Assembly: GCA_016281015.1 (NCBI GenBank)
Contig: JAEEHS010000027.1
Location: 1-64,000, forward strand
Length of the DNA: 64,000 bases
From: Bacteroidales bacterium
GTDB lineage: Bacteria; Bacteroidota; Bacteroidia; Bacteroidales; UBA932
Direction of reading: 5' to 3'
This document shows positions 42,609-50,777 of the stretch, piece after piece. Positions within the stretch are counted from its first letter, which is position 1. Each line of letters starts with the position of its first letter. The notes beneath the pieces were generated by a model that was not told where the DNA came from, did not search any database, and saw only the letters and a program-made list of their open reading frames with translations. The position numbers were made by a program, and so were the translations under genes.

Positions 42609-43367
42609 CTAGAGATTGTAGATGAAGCCCAGGATGAGGTTGCTGGAGTCGAAGTCCAGACCGAAACGGGTGATACCGGCCTCGCTGTCCTGCTGCTTGG
42701 CACTCTGGAAACCGAGGGCACCGACGCGGCAGATGATGTTGAACTTCGGGGTGAACTTCACCAGGAAGCCCGGACGGGCCGCCACCTCGATCAGATTGTA
42801 GTTGGTACCCTGCCAGGTGTTGCCGTTGCCGTTCGGATCCGGACCATACGCCTTCCGCGCAGCACGGGTGAAAGCAAACATCCCGTCCACGAAGAGGTCA
42901 AACTTGCTGCCGGAGATCAGCGTATAACGGAAATAAGGGGCGAAGCGGAAGCCCGTGATCTTGGTCGGGCCGGCAGCACCCGGCACGCCACCGCCGCCGC
43001 CGAAATTGATGTCGGAAGAAATATCCAGGCCCGCACTGGCAACCGTCAGGCCCAGGGTCTTGATGTCAGAAGGATCGAAGGAGCCGAAGGTAGCAATACC
43101 CTTTACGAGGCCCACCTGGACACCGGCCGCCATTTTCTTGTTGATCGTGTAACCGATTTCAGGGAGCAGACGGTAGGAGGCACCGGACTGCTTGGAATTC
43201 TCCCCATTCCCCTGACCGTCATTGGCGGTAGAATAGGTCAGGCCGACGGAGCCTCCGACATAGAAGGGCGAAGACTTCGATGATGATTTCTTCTTTTGGG
43301 CGGAAGCCGGAAAGGCCACCAGCATGGTCAGCGCAAGCGCCGACAGGATCATAGAGATTCTTTTCAT
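42609..43367 (-). CDS. Outer-membrane beta-barrel protein
   Basis: A 252-aa protein with signal peptide 1-24 (cut after FPASA). Then comes a Lys/Ser-rich linker and an OmpA-like/porin-type 8-stranded beta-barrel (FYVGGSVGLTYST, LLPEIGYTINKKMAAGVQVG, FRFAPYFRYTLISG, FLVKFTPKFNIICRVGALGF). The closing residues SSNLILGFIYNL, with a terminal aromatic-rich strand, are typical for barrel insertion. Function unknown, probably structural. It has its own consensus promoter and terminator. Confidence 0.9.
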   Translation of the reverse strand: MKRISMILSALALTMLVAFPASAQKKKSSSKSSPFYVGGSVGLTYSTANDGQGNGENSKQSGASYRLLPEIGYTINKKMAAGVQVGLVKGIATFGSFDPSDIKTLGLTVASAGLDISSDINFGGGGGVPGAAGPTKITGFRFAPYFRYTLISGSKFDLFVDGMFAFTRAARKAYGPDPNGNGNTWQGTNYNLIEVAARPGFLVKFTPKFNIICRVGALGFQSAKQQDSEAGITRFGLDFDSSNLILGFIYNL

Positions 43368-43399
43368 GGCTATAGCGTAAAAATAAAAATTCCCATCCA

Positions 43400-43431
43400 C
43401 AAAGATAGGAATCCATTCCAGCCGCACCAAA
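43400..43431 (-). promoter_or_regulatory. Promoter of the outer-membrane barrel gene
   Basis: On the minus strand TTTG (43428-43431), a 20-bp spacer and TATCTTTG (43400-43407) form an exact consensus. Confidence 0.8.
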
Positions 43432-43454
43432 CAACCATGTTTCAGAAGGTAAAA

Positions 43455-44519
43455 TCATTGTTGCAAATCGTAAAAAACCGCCGCCCACTCCGATGGACTG
43501 ACCCCGGTTTCTTTTTTAAAAGCCCGGTAGAACGAGCTCCGGTCGGCATAACCGGAGCGTTCGGCGATTTCCGAGAGGGAGAGCGCTTTCCCCTGGCTCC
43601 GGATCAGTTCCTGGGCAAAACGGACCCGGAAACGGTTGACGTAATCCGAGAAAGACAAGCCCGAAATCTGGTTGATGGCCCCGGAAACATAACTGCGGTT
43701 GGAGCCGACAGCCTCAGCGATATCGGAAATCCGGAGACCCGGCTGCCGGAAACGCTCCCCGATAATCATCTCCCGCTCGATCCGCTCCATCAGTTGCTGC
43801 ACCGGCGCTTCTTCCAAAGACGGCTCCGCCGCGTCCTCCCGCACTTCCGCTTCCGGCCGGACGGTCCGCCATCCCGTCATGAAAATGCCGAACAGCAGGG
43901 TGGAAAAGAGCAGCGACGGGATCAGCAGATAGGGCGAACCTTCGAAACGGGCCCTTCCGACCAGGCTCGCAGCCGCACTGGCCAGGGCTGTCGCCACCAG
44001 CAGGATCAGCAGCACCAGCACCGGATTGAGCATTTTCCCCTCCGTATCGGCATAATAATTCCGCACCGAGCGTCGGAAGCGGAAAAGCCGCAAGAAACAG
44101 CTCACCGCCGCGGCCATGGACAAGAGAAAATCCACCGGTTCCGTCGCCCGAAGCAGGAGGGTCGGGTCACCTCCCCCCAGCAGTACCACAAGGCTCCAGG
44201 CAAAAAGCCCGATGGCCGGGAAAAACCAGGGGATATTCTGGATAAACGGCGGAAAATCCCGCGAAGTCAGCGCGACGACATACAGGCGGTAGAGCGGGTA
44301 GACCGACAGGGTGCAGAAAATCCAGAGACATTCCGCGAAGCCAAAAGCCCCGTCCCCTTCGAAATGGACGAAATGACAACTGTACAGAAGCGTCGCCACG
44401 AGCGCAAAGACCGCGAGAAGCCGCCGCGACAGGTCCGAGGTGGCGTATTCCGTCCATAAAATGACGGTCCACACGAGGCAGACCATCATCGGAAGCGTTG
44501 TGGCCAGGTGGTACAGCAT
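43455..44519 (-). CDS. Membrane-anchored AraC-family transcription regulator
   Basis: A 354-aa protein. Six or seven hydrophobic helices occupy residues 1 to about 225. They are followed by an acidic linker and an AraC-type double HTH (about 255-354: RISDIAEAVGSNRSYVSGAIN, SLSEIAERSGYADRSSFYRAFKKETG, SPSEW). Such membrane AraC proteins are common in Bacteroidota; their signals are mostly unknown. It starts 2 nt after the lipid kinase stop, so both may respond to the same promoter. Confidence 0.9.
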   Translation of the reverse strand: MLYHLATTLPMMVCLVWTVILWTEYATSDLSRRLLAVFALVATLLYSCHFVHFEGDGAFGFAECLWIFCTLSVYPLYRLYVVALTSRDFPPFIQNIPWFFPAIGLFAWSLVVLLGGGDPTLLLRATEPVDFLLSMAAAVSCFLRLFRFRRSVRNYYADTEGKMLNPVLVLLILLVATALASAAASLVGRARFEGSPYLLIPSLLFSTLLFGIFMTGWRTVRPEAEVREDAAEPSLEEAPVQQLMERIEREMIIGERFRQPGLRISDIAEAVGSNRSYVSGAINQISGLSFSDYVNRFRVRFAQELIRSQGKALSLSEIAERSGYADRSSFYRAFKKETGVSPSEWAAVFYDLQQ

Positions 44520-44521
44520 CC

Positions 44522-45400
44522 TCAGAGTCGGTTTTTGGTGGGAACAACGGCCCGAAGGCCTCCCGGAACAATTTCAGCGTTGATTTCCGCTCCCATCTCC
44601 AGCGGGTCGCCGTCCACATGGGCCGGACCCGCCGCCTCGCGGATGATGCTGACCCGCCGGCCCCGGAGCATCGTCACCCGGTGGCTCCGGTGGGCATGGC
44701 CGTCCATCAGCTGGGTCGCCAGCAGCGGAATCTCCACGGTATGGAAAGGATGGACCACCGCGACATCCAGCAGCCCGTCCGTCACGGAAGCGAGCGAGGT
44801 GATACGCGCCTCATTTCCCCACTGGTTGACATTGCCGATGGTCACAAACACCGCCGGGAAGACCTGCTCCTGCCCATCCACCCGGATCCGGTAGGTCTCC
44901 GGCCGGAAATGCTGCCAGGTCCGCCAGGCCTCTTCGATATAGGTTTCTACGCCCCGCCGGGGGGACGCGGCGAATTTCTGGGCGACCAGGGCATCCAGGC
45001 CGACACCGATGGTGCAGAAAAAAGGCTGCCCATCGACCTCGGCATAATCAATAGCGGTCACGACCCCGTCCGAAAGGACGTCCAGGGCCTTGGACACCGT
45101 ACGGCTGATGCCCAGATGGAGTGCCAGGCCATCCCCACTGCCACAGGGGATGATTCCCAGGGCCTTCCGGCTCCCGATGAGACCACGGCCCACTTCACTG
45201 ACCGTCCCGTCTCCGCCGACAGCCGCCACGACATCCACGTCCGCCTCCCGGGCCCATTTTTCTGCATCCCCGGGCCCCGTGGTCAGCCGGACTTCCCCTT
45301 CCAGCCTTCCCTCGTCCATCCGCTGCCGGATGGACCCGAGGATTCCATCTTTCTTCTTGCCTCCCGAAATCGGGTTCACGATGAACAAAATCTTCCGCAT
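44522..45400 (-). CDS. Diacylglycerol kinase-family lipid kinase
   Basis: A 292-aa protein of the DagK/YegS type. FIVNPISGGKKKDG opens the catalytic domain. AAVGGDGTVSEVGRGLIG is the nucleotide-binding GGDGT motif, and GIIPCGSGDGLALHLGI follows. It would phosphorylate diacylglycerol or a related lipid at the membrane. The ATG at about 45400 begins MRKILFIVNP; upstream in-frame codons overlap the promoter box and the divergent trp leader. The likely -7 box lies about 8 nt before the start, so the leader is minimal. Confidence 0.92.
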   Translation of the reverse strand: MRKILFIVNPISGGKKKDGILGSIRQRMDEGRLEGEVRLTTGPGDAEKWAREADVDVVAAVGGDGTVSEVGRGLIGSRKALGIIPCGSGDGLALHLGISRTVSKALDVLSDGVVTAIDYAEVDGQPFFCTIGVGLDALVAQKFAASPRRGVETYIEEAWRTWQHFRPETYRIRVDGQEQVFPAVFVTIGNVNQWGNEARITSLASVTDGLLDVAVVHPFHTVEIPLLATQLMDGHAHRSHRVTMLRGRRVSIIREAAGPAHVDGDPLEMGAEINAEIVPGGLRAVVPTKNRL

Positions 45401-45433
45401 ATCGGCGCAAAGATACATTTTTTCATCCAAACG

Positions 45434-45465
45434 CTTGCATTTTTGTTCCGAATTCCACATCTTTG
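45434..45465 (+). promoter_or_regulatory. Promoter of the trpB2 leader
   Basis: CTTG (45434-45437), a 20-bp spacer and CATCTTTG (45458-45465) are close to the consensus, with one mismatch in each box. The leader-peptide ATG follows 8 nt later. Confidence 0.6.
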
Positions 45466-45473
45466 CAGAAGTT

Positions 45474-45527
45474 ATGATGACGATGGTCAATATCTTCTGG
45501 TGGCGCACTTGCAGCTTTGTTCTGTAA
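45474..45527 (+). CDS. Tryptophan leader peptide of the trpB2 attenuator
   Basis: A 17-codon frame, MMTMVNIFWWRTCSFVL, has tandem TGG codons at positions 9-10 (45498-45503). Tandem Trp in a 17-residue peptide directly before a Trp-synthesis gene is the hallmark of a ribosome-stalling leader. The frame starts a few nt after the predicted transcription start and ends at TAA (45525-45527), inside the segment that forms the antiterminator. Confidence 0.8.
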   Translation: MMTMVNIFWWRTCSFVL

Positions 45528-45587
45528 GTCGCATCGTCGTATAGGGACCAAGACCCATGGCAGGCTGACTTACAGCCTGCTTTTTTT
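45507..45587 (+). promoter_or_regulatory. Tryptophan attenuator (regions 1-4 and terminator)
   Basis: Region 1, ACTTGCAG (45507-45514), can pair with region 2, CTGTAAGTC (45522-45530). Region 2 also pairs perfectly over 9 bp with region 3, GACTTACAG (45567-45575). Region 3 overlaps the terminator GCAGGCTG-ACTTA-CAGCCTGC (45560-45580), which is followed by seven T. A ribosome stalled on the Trp codons would mask region 1 and favour 2:3 (read-through). One that reaches the stop codon would mask region 2 and allow termination. All four pieces are visible in the sequence; the mechanism is by analogy with the E. coli trp leader. Confidence 0.85.
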
Positions 45588-45616
45588 ATGTGTAAACATC
45601 TTATAATTAAAGGTAT

Positions 45617-46981
45617 ATGAAACAGAAAAAATTCATGCTTCCGGAGTCAGAGATTCCGACCCATTACTTCAACATCCAGGCAATCATGCCCAACAAGCCC
45701 CTCCCCTTCCTGCATCCGGCCACCCGGCAGCCCCTCAAGCCAGAAGACCTCTACCCCATCTTCTGCAAGGCCTGCGCCGACCAGGAACTCAACCAGAAGG
45801 ATGAATGGATCCCCATCCCCGAAGCCGTCCGTGAGCAGTACGCCGCCTACCGCTGCACCCCGCTCGTCAGGGCCTACGAACTGGAAGCCGCCCTCGGCAC
45901 CCCTGCCCATATCTATTTTAAGAACGAGAGCGTCTCCCCTGCCGGCAGCCACAAACTCAACTCCGCCATCGCCCAGGCCTACTACGCCAAGGAGCAGGGC
46001 GTGACGAATCTCACCACCGAGACCGGTGCCGGCCAGTGGGGCGGTGCGCTGAGCTACGCCACGAAAAAATTCGGCATCGACTGCGCCGTCTATATGGTTA
46101 AGGTCAGTTATGAACAGAAACCCTTCCGCCGCTCGATCATGCAGGCCTTCGGCGCGGCCGTCACCCCCTCCCCGTCCATGTCCACCCACGCCGGCAAGGA
46201 CATCCTGACCCGGAATCCCAACGACCGGGGCTCCCTCGGCTGTGCGATTTCCGAGGCCATCGAACTGGCCATGACCACCCCGAACTGCAAGTACGCCCTC
46301 GGCTCCGTGCTGAACCATGTCTGCCTCCACCAGACCGTCATCGGCCTGGAAGCCGAGAAACAGATGGCGCTCACCGGGGAGTACCCCGACATCGTCATCG
46401 CCTGCTTCGGCGGCGGCTCCAACTTCTGCGGCCTGGCCCTGCCCTTCATGCGCCACAACATCCAGGAAGGGAAAAAGACCCGTTTCATTGCGGCTGAACC
46501 CTTTTCCTGCCCGAAACTGACCCGCGGCAAATTCGAATATGACTTCGGCGACGAGGCCGGCATGACCCCGCTCCTGCCGATGTTCACCCTCGGCCATTCC
46601 TTCAAGCCCGCCTCCATCCATGCCGGCGGCCTGCGTTACCATGGAGCCGGTGTCATCCTCTCGCAGTTGATGAAAGACGGCTATATGGAAGCCGTCGACA
46701 TCGAACAGCTCGAATCCTTCAAGGCCGGCGTCCTTTTCGCCCGGACCGAAGGCATCATCCCCGCCCCGGAAAGCTGCCACGCCATCGCCGCCACCATCCG
46801 GGAAGCCCTGAAGTGCAAGGAGAGCGGCGAAGCGAAGACCATCCTCTTCAACCTCTCCGGCCATGGATTCGTGGACATGGGCGCCTACGACCAGTATTTC
46901 TCCGGCGAGATGCAGAACTACCACGTCTCGGACGAAGAACTCGCCTCCTTCATCCAGAGCGCCGACGCACTGAACAAATAA
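45617..46981 (+). CDS. TrpB2-type tryptophan synthase beta subunit
   Basis: A 454-aa PLP enzyme of the long TrpB-like (TrpB2) class. The PLP lysine is Lys113 in SPAGSHKLNSA, ETGAGQWGGALS follows, and FGGGSNFCG is the phosphate-binding loop. The N-terminus with PLPFLHPATRQPL and EWIPIPEAVREQY is TrpB2-specific. It makes tryptophan from serine and indole. Members that stand alone without trpA are often thought to salvage indole. The upstream Trp-codon attenuator shows that the cell ties its expression to tryptophan supply, supporting a real biosynthetic or salvage role. Confidence 0.95.
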   Translation: MKQKKFMLPESEIPTHYFNIQAIMPNKPLPFLHPATRQPLKPEDLYPIFCKACADQELNQKDEWIPIPEAVREQYAAYRCTPLVRAYELEAALGTPAHIYFKNESVSPAGSHKLNSAIAQAYYAKEQGVTNLTTETGAGQWGGALSYATKKFGIDCAVYMVKVSYEQKPFRRSIMQAFGAAVTPSPSMSTHAGKDILTRNPNDRGSLGCAISEAIELAMTTPNCKYALGSVLNHVCLHQTVIGLEAEKQMALTGEYPDIVIACFGGGSNFCGLALPFMRHNIQEGKKTRFIAAEPFSCPKLTRGKFEYDFGDEAGMTPLLPMFTLGHSFKPASIHAGGLRYHGAGVILSQLMKDGYMEAVDIEQLESFKAGVLFARTEGIIPAPESCHAIAATIREALKCKESGEAKTILFNLSGHGFVDMGAYDQYFSGEMQNYHVSDEELASFIQSADALNK

Positions 46982-46986
46982 AAAGA

Positions 46987-47014
46987 AAAGCCCTGACCGC
47001 TCGGCCAGGGCTTT
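46987..47014. terminator. Bidirectional terminator between trpB2 and the sdhC-like gene
   Basis: The 9-bp stem AAAGCCCTG/CAGGGCTTT (46987-46995, 47006-47014) has an inner CCG/CGG pairing. It is followed by T-rich sequence on both strands. Confidence 0.8.
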
Positions 47015-47032
47015 TTGTATCTATCCGCGGGC

Positions 47033-47794
47033 TTAGAGCCGGGCAATCAACGCGTCCGTGTACTGGGCGGAAGCCGTCACGAAGTTGCCCTCGAGGAAGG
47101 CGTTGACGGCGGTGGCGACGAACAGCAGGACAATCAGGCTGCTGACAATGATTCCGATAACCTTCAGGCGCGGCAACCACTTCTTGTTGTTCCATCCGAT
47201 GGTCTGGAACATGGACCAGAAACCATGGTTCAGATGGAGCCAGATGAAGAAGAACCAGACGATGTAAAGGGCGAGGACCCACCAGTTGCGGAAGGTCGCA
47301 ATCAGCAGATAATAAGGATTTTCCGCCTCGGCGCCCAGGAACTCCTGAAGCTGCATCTTGGCCCAGAAATGGGTCAGGTGGAAGCAGAGGAAACCGAGGA
47401 TCACCACGCCGAGCACCGCCATGTTCTTGGCTGACCAACTGTCATTTTTCGCCTTGGAGGCCACTTCATAACGCTTCAGCCCGCCCCGCTTCGTATAATT
47501 CTCGACCGAAAGCCAGATACCGTAGGCGATATGGATCAGAAAACCCAGGGCCAGAATCGGGACCATGATGTCGATGACCGGCGTAGACATAAAGTCGCAG
47601 CCCAACTGGAACCAGCCGTCGCCGGTGGAAAAGCGGACCGTGTCGTCGGCCACCTTGCCGAACACGCCGTAGAGCGAGTCGATGACCGAGAAGAAATTAA
47701 TGGTTCCATGCAGAAGCAGGAAGATGATGAGGAAAGCGCCGCTGACGCTCTGGATAAACTTCTTCCCGATGGATGAGGTTAGGAAATTAGCCAT
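47033..47794 (-). CDS. Succinate dehydrogenase/fumarate reductase cytochrome b subunit (orphan)
   Basis: A 253-aa integral membrane protein with five helices and His residues for two hemes (HGTINFF, HIAYGIWL, FHLTHFW, HLNHGFW), the Bacteroidota/epsilonproteobacterial SdhC/FrdC type. It anchors the SdhAB/FrdAB catalytic dimer and exchanges electrons with menaquinone. In Bacteroidota the gene normally heads a CAB operon. Here a terminator and the convergent trpB2 gene follow it, and no flavoprotein or iron-sulfur subunit is in the window. The ATG at 47794 begins MANFLTSSIGKKF. Either the other subunits are elsewhere or a rearrangement split the operon. Confidence 0.92.
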   Translation of the reverse strand: MANFLTSSIGKKFIQSVSGAFLIIFLLLHGTINFFSVIDSLYGVFGKVADDTVRFSTGDGWFQLGCDFMSTPVIDIMVPILALGFLIHIAYGIWLSVENYTKRGGLKRYEVASKAKNDSWSAKNMAVLGVVILGFLCFHLTHFWAKMQLQEFLGAEAENPYYLLIATFRNWWVLALYIVWFFFIWLHLNHGFWSMFQTIGWNNKKWLPRLKVIGIIVSSLIVLLFVATAVNAFLEGNFVTASAQYTDALIARL

Positions 47795-47825
47795 TATAAA
47801 TTGTCGTTTCTTGTTTTCAATCATG

Positions 47826-47874
47826 CAAAGATAAAAATCTTTCTTGGAAGTTTCCCAATATTTCGATACTTTTG
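47826..47874. promoter_or_regulatory. Divergent promoters of sdhC-like gene and pyrH
   Basis: The minus-strand box TATCTTTG (47826-47833) serves the cytochrome gene. On the plus strand CTTG (47843-47846) and TACTTTTG (47867-47874), 20 bp apart, serve pyrH. Confidence 0.6.
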
Positions 47875-47894
47875 TTTTCGCTAACGACCCGATT

Positions 47895-48599
47895 ATGTAT
47901 AAAAGAGTACTTCTCAAGCTCAGCGGCGAGTCCCTGGGCGGAAAGGCCGGAAAAGGCCTCGATACCGAAAGCCTGAAGGCGTATGCCCGGGAGATTGCCG
48001 CTGCCGTGAAGGCCGGCCTCCAGGTCGCCATCGTCAACGGCGGCGGGAATATCTTCCGCGGCCTCCAAGGGGTCCAGGGCGGCTTCGACCGCGTGGACGG
48101 AGACAAGATGGGCATGCTTGCCACCGTCATCAACTCCCTTGCACTCAGTATGTTCCTGAAAAATGAAGGCGTGGACGCCGTCGTTTTTACCTCCACGCCC
48201 ATGGAGCCGCATGCCAAGTACTATATGCGGGACGATGCCGTCCGGGTACTGGAAAAGGGCGGGGTCGCGTTGATTGCAGGCGGCACCGGCAACCCCTTCT
48301 TCACCACCGACTCCGGTGCAGCGCTCCGGGCCCTGGAAATCGGGGCCGACGCCCTGCTGAAGGGCACCCGCGTGGACGGAGTCTACACCGCCGATCCGGA
48401 AAAGGACCCGACGGCCGTCAAATATGACGAACTGAGTTTTGACGAGGCCATCTCCAAGCGCCTCAAGGTCATGGACCAGACCGCCTACGCCCTCTGCGCC
48501 GACGGAGGAATGCCCATCATCGTCTTCGACATGAACCAGAGCGGCAACCTCACGCGCCTTCTCAAGGGCGAAAAGGTCGGCACGCTGGTACATCCGTAA
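47895..48599 (+). CDS. pyrH: UMP kinase
   Basis: A 234-aa hexameric kinase making UDP from UMP and ATP. KRVLLKLSGESLGG, VAIVNGGGNIFRG, DKMGMLATVINSLAL and GTGNPFFTTDSGAALRA are the family blocks. The start at 47895 gives the standard N-terminus. frr, its usual neighbour, has moved to another operon in this window. It ends exactly where the convergent M24 peptidase gene ends (adjacent stops). Confidence 0.97.
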   Translation: MYKRVLLKLSGESLGGKAGKGLDTESLKAYAREIAAAVKAGLQVAIVNGGGNIFRGLQGVQGGFDRVDGDKMGMLATVINSLALSMFLKNEGVDAVVFTSTPMEPHAKYYMRDDAVRVLEKGGVALIAGGTGNPFFTTDSGAALRALEIGADALLKGTRVDGVYTADPEKDPTAVKYDELSFDEAISKRLKVMDQTAYALCADGGMPIIVFDMNQSGNLTRLLKGEKVGTLVHP

Positions 48600-49997
48600 T
48601 TACCGCCCCATCGCCTCTTCGACCTCGTCCGGCGTGACGGGTAGGCGACTGGTGCCGAGTCGGCGGGCTCCGTCGGGGGTTACGAGTACATCGTCCTCGA
48701 TGCGGATGCCGCCGAAATCGTAATAGGCTTTCAGCTTCTCATAATTCACGAAGTCGCCGCCAAGGCCTTCCCGCTTGAATTTTTCGATGAGCGCCGGGAT
48801 GAAATAGATGCCGGGTTCGTCGGTGATGACATGGCCGGGAACCAGGCGGCGGGCCATCCGCAGCGACCCCAGGCCGAGCTGCTTCGCCCGTTTCTGGTCG
48901 GGATCGTAACCGACATAATTCTCCCCCAGGTCCTCCATGTCATGGACATCCAGGCCCATGTTGTGGCCAAGGCCGTGCGGCTGGAAGAGGCCGGCGATAC
49001 CTGCGGCGACCATCTCGTCCAGGTCTCCCTTCACGAGGCCCAGGGCGCTGAGCCCTTCGAGCATCTTCCGGGCCGTAGCCAGATGGACCTCCCGGTAGGT
49101 GATGCCCGGCCGGGTCAGACTGAACGCATAATTGTTGCAGTCGCAGACAATCTGATAGATCTCCCGCTGCTTCGGGGTGAACTTGCCCGCGGTCGGATAG
49201 GTGCGGGTGAAGTCCGAAGCATAATGGCTGTTCGCCTCCACGCCGGCATCGATGACCATCAGTTTGCCGGGCTCGATGACCTTGTCGTGGAGGTGGTTGT
49301 GGAGCGTTTCCCCGTGCTGAGTCAGGATGGTCGGGAACGAGACGCCCCATCCCTTGGCCAGGGCGACGCCTTCCATCTTCCCCACGATGTCCTGCTCGAT
49401 GATGCCGGGAACGATGCTGTCCCGCGCGACGGAATGCATCTCGTAACCAAGGTCGCAGGCAGCATCGATGGCCGCAATCTCGATGTCCTCCTTGATGAGC
49501 CGCATGCTGACGACCGCCTTGATAAGGGGTTCCGACACGCCCTTGTCAATCCGGGCGCGGCCAAGGAGGTTCATCAGCTTGAGGGTGTTGTAATAGCGGG
49601 ACGGCGGCAGGTAATGGACCGTCCGGCCAGCCTTGATGGCATCCTTGATGACCGGATCCAGGGCCCCATACGGCTGGACATGGCCCACGCCAACGCTCCC
49701 GGCGAGCGAAGCGACCGAAGGCTGCGGGCCCATCCAGATGATGTCATCGATGTCCACATCGTCGGCGAAGATGCACTCGCGGCCGCTGTCGAGGTCCAGC
49801 ACCGCGGCGTACAGCGGCTCGTCGAGGCCAAAATAATAGAGCCATGAACTGTCCTGGCGCCATTTATAGGCATTGTCCCGGTACTGGGCCGGAGCCTCGG
49901 CGTTGCCGACAAACAGGATGATGCCGCTTTGGCCGCTCTCCCGCATCTTGGCAAGGAGCTGCGCACGGCGGCGGATATAGACTTCTTTCTCAAACAT
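48600..49997 (-). CDS. Xaa-Pro aminopeptidase (M24, PepP-like)
   Basis: A 465-aa dinuclear-metal aminopeptidase that removes N-terminal residues before proline. The N-terminal creatinase domain (about 1-170) precedes the pita-bread fold. Metal ligands appear as DAGVEANSHYASDFTRTYP (two Asp), HGLGHNMGLDVHD (His), TDEPGIY (Glu) and GIRIEDDVLV (Glu). The ATG at 49997 starts MFEKEVYIRRR; earlier codons overlap the promoter. It is distinct from the 599-aa M24B enzyme at 53602. Confidence 0.94.
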   Translation of the reverse strand: MFEKEVYIRRRAQLLAKMRESGQSGIILFVGNAEAPAQYRDNAYKWRQDSSWLYYFGLDEPLYAAVLDLDSGRECIFADDVDIDDIIWMGPQPSVASLAGSVGVGHVQPYGALDPVIKDAIKAGRTVHYLPPSRYYNTLKLMNLLGRARIDKGVSEPLIKAVVSMRLIKEDIEIAAIDAACDLGYEMHSVARDSIVPGIIEQDIVGKMEGVALAKGWGVSFPTILTQHGETLHNHLHDKVIEPGKLMVIDAGVEANSHYASDFTRTYPTAGKFTPKQREIYQIVCDCNNYAFSLTRPGITYREVHLATARKMLEGLSALGLVKGDLDEMVAAGIAGLFQPHGLGHNMGLDVHDMEDLGENYVGYDPDQKRAKQLGLGSLRMARRLVPGHVITDEPGIYFIPALIEKFKREGLGGDFVNYEKLKAYYDFGGIRIEDDVLVTPDGARRLGTSRLPVTPDEVEEAMGR

Positions 49998-50009
49998 ATC
50001 GGTATGGGT

Positions 50010-50040
50010 TTTGTTTCCACAAATATAATCAATATTTTTG
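50010..50040. promoter_or_regulatory. Divergent promoters (M24 peptidase / DUF456)
   Basis: On the plus strand TTTG (50010-50013) and TATTTTTG (50033-50040) are 19 bp apart and serve DUF456. The minus-strand box TATATTTG (50020-50027) lies in between and serves the peptidase, so the two promoters overlap. Confidence 0.65.
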
Positions 50041-50044
50041 CGCC

Positions 50045-50539
50045 ATGGAAACATTCATCGCCATTCTTGCCATCATCGCCGGGATTATCGGCATCGTCGG
50101 CAGCATCGCACCGGGACTGCCCGGACCGCCCATCAGCTGGGTCGGACTGCTTCTTCTTTACATCTGGGGCGGCGGGGCCAACGCCGCGGGAGACCCGCTT
50201 TCGACCCGCCTGCTACTGATCTGGCTGGGCGTGACCATCGTCGTCAGCATCCTCGACTACATCGTCCCGGCCTGGTTCACGAAACTGACCGGGGGCAGCA
50301 AGTGGGGCGGCTGGGGCGCCATCGCAGGCCTATTCGTCGGCCTCATCGTCCCGCCGGTCGGCATGATCGTGGGTTCGCTCATCGGGGCCTTCGTCGCGGA
50401 ACTCCTCTTCGCCGGAAAAGACGGCGTCACCTCCCTGAAATCCGCGTTCGGCGCCTTCCTGGGCTTCCTCTTCGGCACCGGCGCGAAGCTCATCACCTCC
50501 GCCGTCATGCTCTTCTACATCGTCGTGTACGCATTCTGA
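50045..50539 (+). CDS. DUF456 family membrane protein
   Basis: A 164-aa protein with about four or five hydrophobic helices and glycine-rich loops (GIVGSIAPGLPGPPISWVG, GGSKWGGWGAIAGLFVGLIV, FLGFLFGTGAKLI), the DUF456 pattern. Function is unknown. The -7 box ends 4 nt before the ATG, so the mRNA is probably leaderless. No operon partner. Element B1 begins 5 nt after the stop. Confidence 0.88.
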   Translation: METFIAILAIIAGIIGIVGSIAPGLPGPPISWVGLLLLYIWGGGANAAGDPLSTRLLLIWLGVTIVVSILDYIVPAWFTKLTGGSKWGGWGAIAGLFVGLIVPPVGMIVGSLIGAFVAELLFAGKDGVTSLKSAFGAFLGFLFGTGAKLITSAVMLFYIVVYAF

Positions 50540-50543
50540 GGGG

Positions 50544-50655
50544 GGCGTGATTTCTAACCGATTGATATATGGCCGTTTATCGAAAATTGGTTGGTCGATT
50601 TGCGCCAACCAATTTCGCGCAGCGTCTTGATAATCAGTTGTTTAAAAAATACGCC
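50544..50655. repeat. Family-B RAYT-associated palindromic element B1
   Basis: A 112-bp element with outer ends GGCGTGATT and ATACGCC. The central palindrome has arms CGAAAATTGGTTGG (50581-50594) and CCAACCAATTTCG (50605-50617). About 40 core positions are identical to the inverted element B3. It shares the layout of family A, but the central palindrome is a different sequence. Confidence 0.88.
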
Positions 50656-50745
50656 CTTCCTTCCTTTCGACGTTCAACCGGCCCCGGCTGACGGATTTTT
50701 AAAACAATTTACGTTTTTTTTGTACTTCTTCCCGCAAAAGATGTT

Positions 50746-50753
50746 TATTTTTG
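50746..50753 (+). promoter_or_regulatory. -7 box of the Gfo/Idh/MocA oxidoreductase gene
   Basis: TATTTTTG lies 24 nt before the ATG. TTTG at 50719-50722 is 23 bp upstream, slightly far. Confidence 0.5.
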
Positions 50754-50777
50754 CATTCAGCTAAACCACTGTCTTCT

